A DNA stretch of 64,000 bases from JAGXRK01 sp963714415 (GTDB taxonomy: Bacteria; Bacteroidota; Ignavibacteria; Ignavibacteriales; Ignavibacteriaceae): contig CAVQOL010000001.1 of NCBI GenBank assembly GCA_963714415.1, positions 310,001 to 374,000 of the forward strand. Reading direction: 5' to 3'. Below, in pieces: positions 46,786 to 56,620 of the stretch (position 1 is the stretch's first letter; each line of letters starts with the position of its first letter). Both the position numbers and the translations under genes were made by a program. Under the pieces are notes generated by a model. The model saw nothing but the letters and a program-made list of their open reading frames with translations. It had not been told where the DNA came from and made no database searches.

Positions 46786-46969
46786 TACTCGATTTCCTTA
46801 AAATTTCTGTGATAAAAATAAATAGTGAAAGCGAGAGAAAATCATATTTTAGGATGAGCGGTTATGGCAACGGTTAAATTGTAATGTGTTGATTTTGCAT
46901 CATTCCCCATCTAGGGATGTTCATCAAATATCAATAGAAATTTATAGATGAATAGCCCAGATAATAAAA

Positions 46970-46991
46970 AAGCGCTCACAAAGGAGCGCTT
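46970..46991 (-). terminator. Rho-independent terminator of the RNA-binding protein gene
   Basis: AAGCGCTC (46970-46977) pairs with GAGCGCTT (46984-46991) around a 6-nt loop. Reading the minus strand, the stem is followed by a run of T. It lies 23 nt past the stop of the RRM gene. Confidence 0.88.
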
Positions 46992-47014
46992 AAAGAACAG
47001 GTCACTAAAAACTC

Positions 47015-47266
47015 TTACTTTTTAGGCTTTGCTTCGCTAACGATGATGTTGCGGCCTTTGAGATCAGAACCATTTAATGCCTGGATGGCTGCAGTCGCTT
47101 CAGATTCATTTTCAAATTCAACGAATCCGAATCCTCTGGATCTGCGGGTTTCCTTATCGGTCACAACATTAGCGGAAAGAACATTTCCATGCGGAGCAAA
47201 AGCTGCCTGAAGTTCTTCGTCGCTTAAAGACCAAGGAAGACTACCAACGAAAAGTTTAGTACTCAC
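47015..47266 (-). CDS. RRM-type RNA-binding protein
   Basis: 83 residues forming one RNA recognition motif. RNP2 is KLFVGSLPW, RNP1 is RSRGFGFVEF, and the tail is KGRNIIVSEAKPKK. The start is GTG at 47266 with AAGG upstream. Such single-RRM proteins in bacteria resemble cyanobacterial Rbp cold-shock proteins and act as RNA chaperones. A long leader and a strong terminator surround it, which fits a highly expressed single-gene transcript. Confidence 0.93.
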   Translation of the reverse strand: MSTKLFVGSLPWSLSDEELQAAFAPHGNVLSANVVTDKETRRSRGFGFVEFENESEATAAIQALNGSDLKGRNIIVSEAKPKK

Positions 47267-47586
47267 AAAACGAACCTTTAATTAATTGAACAAAAATGCG
47301 TCTTTCAACGCGCAGAAAGATAGAAATATTAATTTTAGAAACAAATATTTTTTCTAAAATTTTATGTTATTTTAAGCTGAAAAGCCCTTTTTTCATCTAC
47401 ATTTGAGACATTGGGAAGAGTTTTTACAATAATTTCCGGTGAAAAAGTGAAATTTTATCGAAATGAAGAATAGTATGATTAGATGAGTTATTGCAGAATT
47501 ACTCGCTGAAATGATGAAAAAGTAATAATTTTAATCTGTGCTGAAACGAATTATAATTTAAAATTTTACTTTCAGGTTATATATGT
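47267..47586 (-). promoter_or_regulatory. Long leader/promoter region of the RRM gene with two hairpins
   Basis: This is 320 bp without a gene. Two inverted repeats stand between radA and the RRM gene: TCTTTC/GAAAGA (47301-47320), and an 11-bp A/T stem AATTTTAGAAA/TTTCTAAAATT (47331-47361). Both are within 100 nt upstream of the GTG start. They could form a structured 5' leader as in cold-shock mRNAs. That regulation is inferred; the promoter itself is not identified. Confidence 0.35.
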
Positions 47587-48936
47587 TTAATTCAATAAAA
47601 GTTTTATTACCTGATGCAAATTTTCAACGAAGGTAACTTTTATTTTATTTGATAGCTTTAATCCTTTTTCATTTCCTGCAGGAACTATAGCTTTAGTAAA
47701 TCCTAATTTTTCTGCCTCCTGTATTCTTTTCTCAATATTACCAACACTTCTTATCTCTCCACCTAACCCAACTTCACCGATTACAACTGTTTGATTGTCA
47801 ACAACCTTATCCAATAAACTTGAGGCTGTGCTTATACATACAGCAAGATCAACGGCAGGCTCCTGAACACGCATACCACCCGCAATATTCAAAAAAACAT
47901 TTGCGGCAGATACCCTGATGTTTGCTCTCTTTTCAAGTACGGCAAGCAGTATTGATAATCTTCGTTGATCGAATCCTGTTGTGACTCTTTGCGGATAACC
48001 ATAGTTAGAAGGAGTTACCAGCGCCTGAACTTCTAAAAGAATTGGTCTTGTTCCTTCTATACTGGATGTTATAACAGAGCCGGGAGTTTGTTTTTCTCTT
48101 TCACTCAAAAATAATTCGCTTGGATTTTTTACTTCTCGAAGACCGTCTTCACGCATTTCAAAAACACCGATTTCATTAGTGCTCCCAAACCTGTTCTTCT
48201 GTGCTCTTAAAATTCTGAACGAATGATTTGATTCACCTTCAAATTGAATTACCGTATCAACAATGTGTTCAAGAAGTTTTGGTCCGGCAATCATTCCTTC
48301 TTTTGTAACATGACCAATGATTATTACGCTATATTGATTTTTCTTTGCTTCTTCCATCAACAAAGATGTACATTCACGGACTTGTGTTATTGTGCCAGGT
48401 GAATTTTCTAATTCACCTCTGTACATTGTTTGAATAGAATCTATAATTACAACGGCGGGAGAAAGATTATTAATGGATGCTATGATTTGTCCAAGCTCTG
48501 TTTCTGCAAGAACATAATACTCATCGGATTTAATTTTTAGTCGCGACGAACGAAGCTTGATTTGTTTTTCAGACTCTTCGCCTGTTACATATAGAATTTT
48601 ATCTTTAATGTTTGCTGCTGCCTGCATGGCAAGAGTTGATTTACCTATTCCGGGATCGCCACCGAGAAGAATTACACTGCCGGGCATAAGTCCGCCTCCA
48701 AGCACACGATCAAATTCGGTTATTCCGGTTTTTATTCTATCTTCTTCTGTTGCAGTTATTTCACTTATCTTGTGAAATGTTACTTTCTGTGGAACTTTAT
48801 TTGATTTTCTTCTTCCTGTTTCAATTAATTCTTCTGTGAAAGTATTCCAGTTATCACATTCGGGACATTTACCAAGCCATCGTACCGATTCATAACCGCA
48901 ATTTGAACAAATATATTTTACTTTGGATTTTGACAT
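47587..48936 (-). CDS. radA: DNA repair protein RadA
   Basis: 449 residues. A zinc finger (C10, C13, C24, C27) is followed by Walker A GGDPGIGKST (92-101), Walker B VVIIDSIQTM, the RadA-specific KNRFG in AQKNRFGSTNEIGVFEM, and the Lon-like C-terminal domain with AVDLAVCISTASSLLDK. RadA is a branch-migration helicase in recombination. It overlaps nothing and lies 61 nt downstream of the alaS end on the same strand. Confidence 0.97.
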   Translation of the reverse strand: MSKSKVKYICSNCGYESVRWLGKCPECDNWNTFTEELIETGRRKSNKVPQKVTFHKISEITATEEDRIKTGITEFDRVLGGGLMPGSVILLGGDPGIGKSTLAMQAAANIKDKILYVTGEESEKQIKLRSSRLKIKSDEYYVLAETELGQIIASINNLSPAVVIIDSIQTMYRGELENSPGTITQVRECTSLLMEEAKKNQYSVIIIGHVTKEGMIAGPKLLEHIVDTVIQFEGESNHSFRILRAQKNRFGSTNEIGVFEMREDGLREVKNPSELFLSEREKQTPGSVITSSIEGTRPILLEVQALVTPSNYGYPQRVTTGFDQRRLSILLAVLEKRANIRVSAANVFLNIAGGMRVQEPAVDLAVCISTASSLLDKVVDNQTVVIGEVGLGGEIRSVGNIEKRIQEAEKLGFTKAIVPAGNEKGLKLSNKIKVTFVENLHQVIKLLLN

Positions 48937-48997
48937 TGACTAATTCTTTTTTACCACTAAGACACTAGAACACCTAGTACTTAAGTTATAAAGTTGA

Positions 48998-51590
48998 CTA
49001 TAAAAAACCACCAACAATTTTTTCAACTTTACTTAATGCTAAAGGAATCCCCGAAACATCCTTCCCACCTGCAGTTGCAAGATGACTTCGACCGCCACCG
49101 CCGCCGCCGACAAGTTTTGCAAGCTCACCAACAATTTTGCCTGCACTGAGTTTTTTCTCTTTTATTAAATCATCGGATACAACCGCAACAATACCAACTT
49201 TATCATCAATCTGTGAGATTAAAACTCCAACTCCGCTTTTTATTTTATTACGCAGTTCATCGCCAAATGATTTTAATTCATCCATACTGTCTGCGTGTAC
49301 TCTTCCTTTATAAATAAATATTCCTTTTGCATCTGAATGAATTGAAAGAATATGATCAAGCTGTTCGAGTTTTTCATTTATTCTAAGTTCAGCAATTTCT
49401 TTTTCAAGTTTCTTTTTGATATCAAGAAGCTCCTCAACTCGCCGTTCTGATTGTTTCATTTGTTCAAGCTGGGATTGAATATACTTTTCTACTCCGGCTC
49501 CGGTTACAGCCTCAATTCTTCTTACTCCACTTGCAATTGATGCTTCACTAATAATTTTGAAATAGTCCTATTTCAGAAGAATTTTTAACATGTGTTCCGC
49601 CGCAGAATTCCATAGTAAAATCACCAAACTGAACAACATTTACTTTATCACCATACTTATCACCAAAAAACATAAGTGCACCCATTTTTTTTGCTTCTTC
49701 AAATGGAGTATCGCGGTGATGAATCATAGCGGAATATTTCTTCTTAATTGTTCATTAACAATTGTTTCAATTTCAAGAATTTCCTCTGCAGTTACTTTAG
49801 CAAAGTGAGTAAAATCAAAACGTAAGTCTATCCGGACCAACATAAGAACCAGCCTGCTGAACATGTGTTCCCAGAAACAGTTCTTAATGCTTTATGCAGA
49901 AAATGAGTCGCGGAGTGATTTCGCATTATATCCCACCGACGGACTTCATCAACTTCCGCAATTACTTCTGTTCCAGTTTTTATTAAATCACTTTTATTTG
50001 ATTTAATAACATGAATTACTTGATCATCAACTTTTGCAACATCAATAACATCAAAAGAGTTTTTGCCAACAATAATTTTTCCTAAGTCATCTGTTTGTCC
50101 ACCGGATTCAACGTAAAAGGGTGATTTATCTAGTAATAACCAAAGTATTTTCACCATCGATTATAACGGTAGTTATTTTTGCTTTGGTTTTTAACTCATC
50201 GTATCCTGTGAATTCTGTTTTCCCTTCAATTTTGTTTATAGAAATTTCAGGTGGATAACCAGTAAACTTAAGGACACCGGTTCCAGGTCTTACCACGCTT
50301 CTTGATCGGTCCTTCTGTTCTTCCATCAACTTTATAAAGCCATCTTCATCAATTGCCATTCCAATTTCACGAGCCATAACATTTGTAAGATCAACAGGAA
50401 AACCGAAAGTATCATAAAGTTTAAATACATCGTCACCGGGAATTAATTTTTCTTTTTTCTTCTGAAGTTTTATTACGACTTCATCAAATAGTTCTATGCC
50501 TCGGTCAAGAGTTGCATTAAAGCTTTCTTCTTCCGCCTTAATTACTTTTTTAACATAATCTTTCTTTTCTTTTACTTCAGGGAACACATCACCCATAGTT
50601 TCAGAAAGAACATCAACAAGCTTATAAAGAAAAGGTTCCCTAAGATTTAATTTTCTTCCGTAACGAGCAGCGCGTCTTAATATTCTGCGAAGAACATAAC
50701 CCCTTCCGTCATTACCGGGTACAGCGCCATCTGCGATTGCAAATGTTAATGCACGAATATGATCTGCAATTACTCGCATTGGTATTCTGTCTTCCTCTTT
50801 TTCATATTTAACTTTACTCAGCTTTGCTACTTCGTTTATCAATGGAGTGAAAACATCCGTATCATAATTTGAGGTTTTCTTTTGCAGGATAGCACATACG
50901 CGTTCAAAACCCATTCCGGTATCAACGTGCTTTGCGGGAAGTTCGTGTAGTGTTCCGTTGTTCATCACGGTTGTATTGAATGAAAACGAGGTTCCATATC
51001 TCAATACAGTCCGGAACGCCTGCATTCACAAGAGCCGGATTATCATAGTCATCACCAACGCTTATGTGTATTTCTGAACAGGGACCGCACGGACCGGTTT
51101 CTCCCATTTCCCAAAAATTATCTTTCTCGCCAAATTTTAAAATGTGCTTTGGATTTATATCTGTTTTTGTATTCCATAATTCAAAAGCTTCATTATCATC
51201 TTTATAAACTGTTGCCCACAATCTTTCCTTAGGAAGTTTCCACACCTTTGTTAATAATTCCCATGCCCATTCAATGGCTTCTGCTTTATAGTAATCACCG
51301 AAAGACCAGTTGCCAAGCATTTCAAAAAATGTGTGGTGATAAGTATCATAACCTACCTCTTCCAGGTCGTTATGTTTTCCGGAAACACGAATACACTTTT
51401 GAGTATCAGCAGCTCGTTTATATTCTCTTGAACCTGTTCCTAGGAATACATCTTTAAACTGGTTCATACCTGCGTTTGTAAAAAGTAAAGTGGGATCATC
51501 AAATGGAACTACCGGAGCCGAATGAACTATTTTATGTTTTTTATTCTTGAAAAAATCTAAAAACTGTTGTCTTATTTTATGTGAAGTCAT
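48998..51590 (-). CDS. alaS: Alanyl-tRNA synthetase (about seven frameshifts)
   Basis: The pieces are collinear. They are: MTSHKIRQQFLDFFKNKKHK ... GPCGPCSEIH (class II core); GTLHELPAKHVDTGMGFERV; LDKSPFYVESGGQ and NHSATHFLHKALRTV (editing site HxxxH); GTHVQQAGSYVGPDRL; RFDFTHFAKVTAEEIL; MIHHRDTPFEEAKKMGALMF with FCGGTHV (CxxxH); ASGVRRIEAVTG; and the DHHA1/C-Ala end with GGGGGGRSHLATAGG. Breaks fall near 51010, 50135, 49885, 49830, 49740 and 49560, each explained by one extra or missing base. Corrected length is about 864, normal. It is an essential gene, so the breaks are almost certainly sequence error. Confidence 0.93.
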
Positions 51591-51607
51591 AATTCTTTCG
51601 TCATTTT

Positions 51608-51733
51608 AGAAGGGGTTAACCAATAAATCAGGAATGTCATTTCTAAGGAGTCCGTCAACCGAGAAATCTTTTTGATGGACAAGATTTTTCTCTGCAGTCG
51701 AAATGACAAAATTAATTTTTGGTCAGCCTCTTT
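51608..51733. repeat. Composite fold-back repeat (outer GGxTxACCAA arms with inner TGTCA/TGACA element, copy 4)
   Basis: The outer arms AGAAGGGGTTAACCAA (51608-51623) and TTGGTCAGCCTCTTT (51719-51733) are imperfect inverted repeats. Inside, TGTCATTTC (51635) to GAAATGACA (51708) repeats the TGTCA/TGACA design. The same nested order occurs at 5161-5318. It lies in the gap between divergent alaS and the second ECF sigma gene; the remaining gap to 51960 shows no gene. Confidence 0.65.
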
Positions 51734-51960
51734 AATTAATTAAGTGTGTAAAGATAAAAAAATACAATATAAGCTTGAAACACGAAATTATCGGCAAACA
51801 ACCACATAAAAGTTATATCACTTCTATTTTTCTCACAGTTATTCACTTAAATCATACTTAATATCTAAAAGTAGAATGAAAATCGGTTTGAAAGTATCCG
51901 AAACAATTGATTTTTTGAAGCGGTTAACTTAGTTTTCGGGCAAAACTATACTGGAATGCT

Positions 51961-52539
51961 ATGTCAACCGAAATAGAACTCACAGATTTTGAATTAATGC
52001 AAAAAATTGCCGCTAAAGATTCAAAGTCGTTAGAACTTCTTTATGACAGATATTCACCTGTACTTTATACTCTCATACATAAAATTGTTCGTTCAAGGGA
52101 CGTTGCCGAAGAAGTTCTTGCAGATATTTTTCTGATTATTTGGAAGAAATATTATATGTTCGATATGTCAACCGAAAATGTTTACTCATGGTTGATTATG
52201 CTAGCAAGAAATAAAGCGGTTGATGCAAAAAAAAGAATGTATGGACACCTGACAGTTGAATACAGCGATAGCTATGAAGATGAAAAAATCATTCCCTTGC
52301 TGTCAAAAGAAATTGACCCGCTGGATTTAAATACTGCACTCGAATTAAGACCCAATATTGACAAAGCATTTAATACTTTAACCGATGCGCAGAGATACGT
52401 ATTTAATCTTGCCTATTATGAAGGAATGTCCGAAACGGAAATAGCCCAACGGTTAAACATTCCTGTTCAAACCGTAAAATCTAAAATAAGAATTGCTATA
52501 AATAACCTTAAAAATCTTGTTAAAGGCAGCTCACTATGA
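51961..52539 (+). CDS. ECF RNA polymerase sigma factor (second)
   Basis: 192 residues. Region 2 has LYDRYSPVLYTLIHKIVRSR then VAEEVLADIFLIIWKKYYMF and YSWLIMLARNKAVDAKKR. Region 4 has VFNLAYYEGMSETEIAQRLN then PVQTVKSKIRIAINNL. It resembles the SigK/RskA-type group. Its stop overlaps the start of the anti-sigma gene by 4 nt, giving a classic sigma/anti-sigma pair. Confidence 0.92.
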   Translation: MSTEIELTDFELMQKIAAKDSKSLELLYDRYSPVLYTLIHKIVRSRDVAEEVLADIFLIIWKKYYMFDMSTENVYSWLIMLARNKAVDAKKRMYGHLTVEYSDSYEDEKIIPLLSKEIDPLDLNTALELRPNIDKAFNTLTDAQRYVFNLAYYEGMSETEIAQRLNIPVQTVKSKIRIAINNLKNLVKGSSL

Positions 52540-53546
52540 TGGATAAAGATACAGCGGCAGAAATGATTCAGGCTAAAGCATTAGGCTGCCTGGATAATAA
52601 CGAACACAAAGAGCTGAACGAGTTTCTAAATATGGGCGGTGTTTTCCCATGGAAGGAATTTGGCGAACTACAGAATTTAAGTTCTCTTCTTCCAATAATT
52701 CTTGAAATTAAAGCCCCCGATGCTTCTCTTAAAGATAAAGTAGCTAAAAGAATTTATGATGCAATAGCAGAATTAAAAGAGAAAATGAGTTTAGAGGGAA
52801 GAACAGATCAATCGGACAGAGATATTATTTATCCGGAAACAACTGTTTTGGGTGATCAGGTTTTTCCTATTGAACCGAAAGAAGAAGAAAGTCTAGCTGA
52901 TGTATTCGAGGAAGTAACTCAACCGGAGGTTATTGATTCAACATCTGAGGAAATTCCACTTGATGCACAGAGTGATTCAATTGAAGAGCAGCCAATTTCA
53001 GGATATAAGTTTGAAATTAAATCTCCGGTTGATGATGAGCTTACTGTTCCCGAGCCACCGGTTTCTGAAGAAAAAGCACAGATAGATATAATCCAAAACG
53101 AAGAAAATATTGATCTAGATTTAGCCGATTTAGGTGTTCAATTAGAAGTAGATGAAAAAATTGAGGACATAGTTGAGCATCCTCAAATTGTTCCTGATGA
53201 AAAAATAGAACCTATGCCGGAAGCAAAAGAGATTCCGCCAGTCAAGCCGGCTATTCAATCTAAATTTAGGCAGATGCTTGAAGAAAAAGCAAAACGTAAA
53301 ACTACTGTTGAAGAGATTCCTCTTAAGCGTGAAAGATTTGTGGAACCACAAAAGCCAAAAAATAAAATTTCTACGGGACTGCTTATTGATATTATTCTCT
53401 ACATTCTTTTGTTGGCGGCAATCACTTTTGTTTACTTAAAACTCTCTTCCGATATTAATGAATTGAAAAAGGAAGTTAATGATTTAAAAAGAGATGCGGG
53501 TACATTATATATAGAAGAGATTGGTGATATAGGTTTTCGTGTATAA
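52536..53546 (+). CDS. Anti-sigma factor-like membrane protein with long acidic linker
   Basis: 336 residues, coupled to the sigma gene by a 4-nt overlap. The N-terminus (KALGCLDNNEHKELNEFLNM ... LKDKVAKRIYDAIAEL) resembles the RskA-type anti-sigma domain, without the zinc HxxxCxxC. Then come about 190 acidic and proline-rich residues (PKEEESLADVFEEVTQPEVI), a basic patch (EEKAKRKTTVEEIPLKRERF), and one transmembrane helix (GLLIDIILYILLLAAITFVY, near 290-310) with a coiled-coil end. The N-terminus is probably cytoplasmic and holds the sigma; the linker is unusually long. Confidence 0.75.
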   Translation: MMDKDTAAEMIQAKALGCLDNNEHKELNEFLNMGGVFPWKEFGELQNLSSLLPIILEIKAPDASLKDKVAKRIYDAIAELKEKMSLEGRTDQSDRDIIYPETTVLGDQVFPIEPKEEESLADVFEEVTQPEVIDSTSEEIPLDAQSDSIEEQPISGYKFEIKSPVDDELTVPEPPVSEEKAQIDIIQNEENIDLDLADLGVQLEVDEKIEDIVEHPQIVPDEKIEPMPEAKEIPPVKPAIQSKFRQMLEEKAKRKTTVEEIPLKRERFVEPQKPKNKISTGLLIDIILYILLLAAITFVYLKLSSDINELKKEVNDLKRDAGTLYIEEIGDIGFRV

Positions 53547-53628
53547 AGTTTGTCGGAATAATAATTTTTAATATTCTTTATACCGTTATTGCCACATCTG
53601 TTTTTTTACTTTATTGTTAACGACATAC

Positions 53629-54150
53629 TTATCGCTGCTGATCTTTTTTTCTTTCTTTACTCAGAATAAAGACAGTTACAATCACTAGCAGAGCAACAAT
53701 CCAGAATTTTCCTATTAGGTTTTTTATTGAAATAAAGTAAGAACCAATTTCCGGGTTTCCTCTATCAAATACAGTAAATATCCCCACAGCACAAATTAAC
53801 AATCCGATATAAAGAAATTTTTTGTTGCGTGTATCTGCTAAAAATATCAGCAGAAATGAAATTGCTACAATCAGAAGAGTTGAGGGAATAAGTATTTGAG
53901 AAGGATCATTTATTTCAAAATAATTTGTTGTGAAAAAAGTTATTCCTATTAAAAAGATTGTTGATCCTAAAAATATTCCCAATTTATCATTTTTGTTAAA
54001 GGAAGGATAAAATACAGTTATACCAAGAAAAAGTAATGTGTAAGCGATTATTTCTGAATAGTCCAGATCTACGACTCCGAACAAACTAAGTAAAACCGAC
54101 ACCCAGACAAATAAAATTAAGATAATCAGAACTTTTTTAGATGGTATCAC
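53629..54150 (-). CDS. Multi-pass membrane protein of unknown function
   Basis: 173 residues with five to six transmembrane segments (VLIILILFVWVSVLLSLFGV, IIAYTLLFLGITVFY, IFLGSTIFLIGITFF, LLIVAISFLLIFLADT, FWIVALLVIVTVFIL) and a charged tail KERKKDQQR. It starts with GTG overlapping the arginase stop by 4 nt (GTGA), so it is translated with arginase. No family recognised. It could be a small transporter or a membrane-stress protein. Confidence 0.65.
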   Translation of the reverse strand: MIPSKKVLIILILFVWVSVLLSLFGVVDLDYSEIIAYTLLFLGITVFYPSFNKNDKLGIFLGSTIFLIGITFFTTNYFEINDPSQILIPSTLLIVAISFLLIFLADTRNKKFLYIGLLICAVGIFTVFDRGNPEIGSYFISIKNLIGKFWIVALLVIVTVFILSKERKKDQQR

Positions 54151-55061
54151 AAAATCCTCTGCCCCATACTTGAAGCAATCAAATCAGCGGCAAACTCTGC
54201 GCTTTTGTTATACTTATCAAGAATTGGATTCACTTCCGCTACTTCAAGTGATGACATACAGCCGCACTCAGCAATTGATTCCATTAGAAGATGAGCTTCC
54301 CTGTAACTTAAACCACCCGGCACAGGTGTTCCAACACCGGGAGCAACGGCGGGGTCAACGCTGTCAACATCAAAACTAACATGAATATGATCAACCTTTT
54401 CTTTGAATTGCTTTAACACTCTGCTGATGATTCTATGTATTCCCAACTTATCAACATCGCTCATCGTATAAACAGGAATATTTAATTTCTTAATATTCTT
54501 TTTTTCTTCAGTATCAACACTACGAATGCCGATTAAAACACAATTCTCCGGATTTAACTTCGGTGCAAATCCGTATAAACCTACCAAGTCCGGATGACCC
54601 AATCCCAGAGAGGCTGCAAGCGGCATTCCGTGAATATTCCCTGACGGAGTGGTTTTATCTGTATTCATATCTGCATGTGCATCAATCCATATTACACCAA
54701 GTTTTAGTTTTTTTTGCCTGCAGAATGAAGAAATACCTGCAATAGTACCCAAAGCCATGGAATGATCACCGCCGATACAAATAGGAAAATCACCTTTTTC
54801 TAATGTTCGTTCAACTTTACCGGCTAAAATTTTAGAAGTCTTCAAAATTTCATTGATGTACTTCAGTTTAGGATTTGTAATTTTTTGTTGTTCAGCTATT
54901 TGAATATTAATATCACCGGTATCATTCACTATATATTTAAGTGATTCGAGACGTTGCTTCAGATTTGCAATTCTCAAAGCGGAGGGACCCATATCCACTC
55001 CTCTTCTACCTGCTCCAAGGTCTATCGGAAAGCCAATTATCGTTATGTTTTCTTTTTGCAT
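54147..55061 (-). CDS. rocF: Arginase
   Basis: 304 residues. The manganese-binding motifs are GGDHSMALG (near 98), DAHADMNT (near 127) and SFDVDSVDP (near 229), with PGVGTPVPGGLSYREAHLLM after. The start is MQKENITIIGFPIDLGAGRR, typical of Bacillus/Bacteroidetes arginases. It hydrolyses arginine to ornithine and urea. It is co-translated with the membrane protein that follows. Confidence 0.95.
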   Translation of the reverse strand: MQKENITIIGFPIDLGAGRRGVDMGPSALRIANLKQRLESLKYIVNDTGDINIQIAEQQKITNPKLKYINEILKTSKILAGKVERTLEKGDFPICIGGDHSMALGTIAGISSFCRQKKLKLGVIWIDAHADMNTDKTTPSGNIHGMPLAASLGLGHPDLVGLYGFAPKLNPENCVLIGIRSVDTEEKKNIKKLNIPVYTMSDVDKLGIHRIISRVLKQFKEKVDHIHVSFDVDSVDPAVAPGVGTPVPGGLSYREAHLLMESIAECGCMSSLEVAEVNPILDKYNKSAEFAADLIASSMGQRIL

Positions 55062-55198
55062 ATTTATTCTATATTAATCTAATACAAATTAAATAGATTG
55101 ATTCAATTTTACCAATTACCATAATGGAACGATTTTGATTACAGGATTAAGTATTTTTGATATAGAAAAATTTCTCATTAAATAATATTGTAAAGATT

Positions 55199-56548
55199 AT
55201 GATTCCCGATACCGAACCCTTGATTTCCGTAGGAATACTTACCGATAAAGTCATAAGCTTCGAACTTTATGGTGAATTCAGTATTTACGGTTTTAATAAA
55301 ACTTTTAGCGGAAGGTTTACAGCTGAAGCGGATGATAGTAGAATTATATTAAAGGGTGAAAACGATAATCTGGAGGCTATTAATGAAATTATTTTCGAAC
55401 CACGTGAACCGATTTCTGAATCCTTTCTTGTAAGAGATGTCATCATAGGTGTGAAATTCCATTGGGAAAGAAAAGAGAAACAAAGATTTACTCACACATT
55501 AAAACTTATTGCAGATAAAAATAAAATAACTGTTGTCAATATTATTCCGATTGAAAAATATCTTACAAGCGTAATTTCATCTGAAATGAGTGCTAAGAGT
55601 TCTCTGGAAATGTTAAAGGCAACTGCGGTTGTTTCAAGAAGCTGGATGCTTGCTCAAATAGAAAAATCAAAATACTTGCATCAGGAAAAAATAAAATATC
55701 AATCTACTTTTTCCAATGATAAAGAATTAATAAAATGGTACGACAGAGAAGATCACGAACTGTTTGATGTTTGCGCCGATGACCATTGCCAACGTTATCA
55801 GGGAGTTACTAAGGTTACAACCGGAATTGCAAAAAAAGCAGTTGAGGAAACTTCGGGAATTGTTCTGATAAGCGAGGATAAAATCCTTGATGCACGTTTT
55901 TCCAAATCCTGCGGCGGGATATCTGAATCGTTTGAAAATGTATGGGAACCTGTTAAATACAAATCTTTATCGGCTGTTTTTGATTATAAATATGAGGTTG
56001 ATAACTATAAAACTGATTTTTCGTTTGAGGACAATGCTGTTAAGTGGATCAAGGGAAATCCTCCGGCTTTCTGCAATACTAGTGATGTTAAAATTCTTAA
56101 CCAGATACTTTTGGATTATGATCAGGAAACGAAAGATTTTTATCGCTGGAAAGTTGAATATACTCAGAAGGAGATTTCTCAACTTATTCGAGAAAAATCA
56201 GGAATAGATTTCGGATCTATAGTAGATTTAATACCTATTGAAAGGGGTTTTTCTTCACGACTTATAAAACTTAAAATAGTCGGTACAAAAAAAACTCTTA
56301 TTATAGGGAAAGAATTAGAAATAAGAAGAGTTCTCTCAAAAACTCATCTCTACAGTTCTGCAATAGAAGTTGAAAAGGTTGGAGAAATAAATGGTCTTCC
56401 TGAAAAATTTATAATTTATGGAGCGGGTTGGGGCCACGGGGTTGGGCTTTGTCAAATCGGTGCTGCCGTTATGGCTGAACAAGGTTACCAGTTTGATGAA
56501 ATTGCAATTCATTACTTTAAAGGTGCACAATTAAAAAAGATTTACTAG
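55199..56548 (+). CDS. SpoIID/LytB domain protein
   Basis: 449 residues. The SpoIID domain begins YLTSVISSEMSAKSSLEMLK and runs through AVVSRSWMLAQIEKS, SKSCGGISESFENVWE and GWGHGVGLCQIGAAVMAEQG near the end. The family degrades denuded glycan in peptidoglycan (lytic transglycosylase fold); this lineage does not sporulate, so a cell-wall remodelling role is likely. No signal peptide is visible. It leads three genes on the same strand, GT4 and DUF4922 following. Confidence 0.88.
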   Translation: MIPDTEPLISVGILTDKVISFELYGEFSIYGFNKTFSGRFTAEADDSRIILKGENDNLEAINEIIFEPREPISESFLVRDVIIGVKFHWERKEKQRFTHTLKLIADKNKITVVNIIPIEKYLTSVISSEMSAKSSLEMLKATAVVSRSWMLAQIEKSKYLHQEKIKYQSTFSNDKELIKWYDREDHELFDVCADDHCQRYQGVTKVTTGIAKKAVEETSGIVLISEDKILDARFSKSCGGISESFENVWEPVKYKSLSAVFDYKYEVDNYKTDFSFEDNAVKWIKGNPPAFCNTSDVKILNQILLDYDQETKDFYRWKVEYTQKEISQLIREKSGIDFGSIVDLIPIERGFSSRLIKLKIVGTKKTLIIGKELEIRRVLSKTHLYSSAIEVEKVGEINGLPEKFIIYGAGWGHGVGLCQIGAAVMAEQGYQFDEIAIHYFKGAQLKKIY

Positions 56549-56620
56549 GATGAATAAAATTAATAATGTAAGGATAAGAATACGAGTATTACTAGTTCAA
56601 ACAGGAGCACTTCAAAGTAA

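Noticed and set aside
48998..51590. Programmed frameshifting or separate small proteins in alaS
   Set aside because: There are many shifts in both directions without slippery heptamers or pseudoknots; sequence error is simpler.
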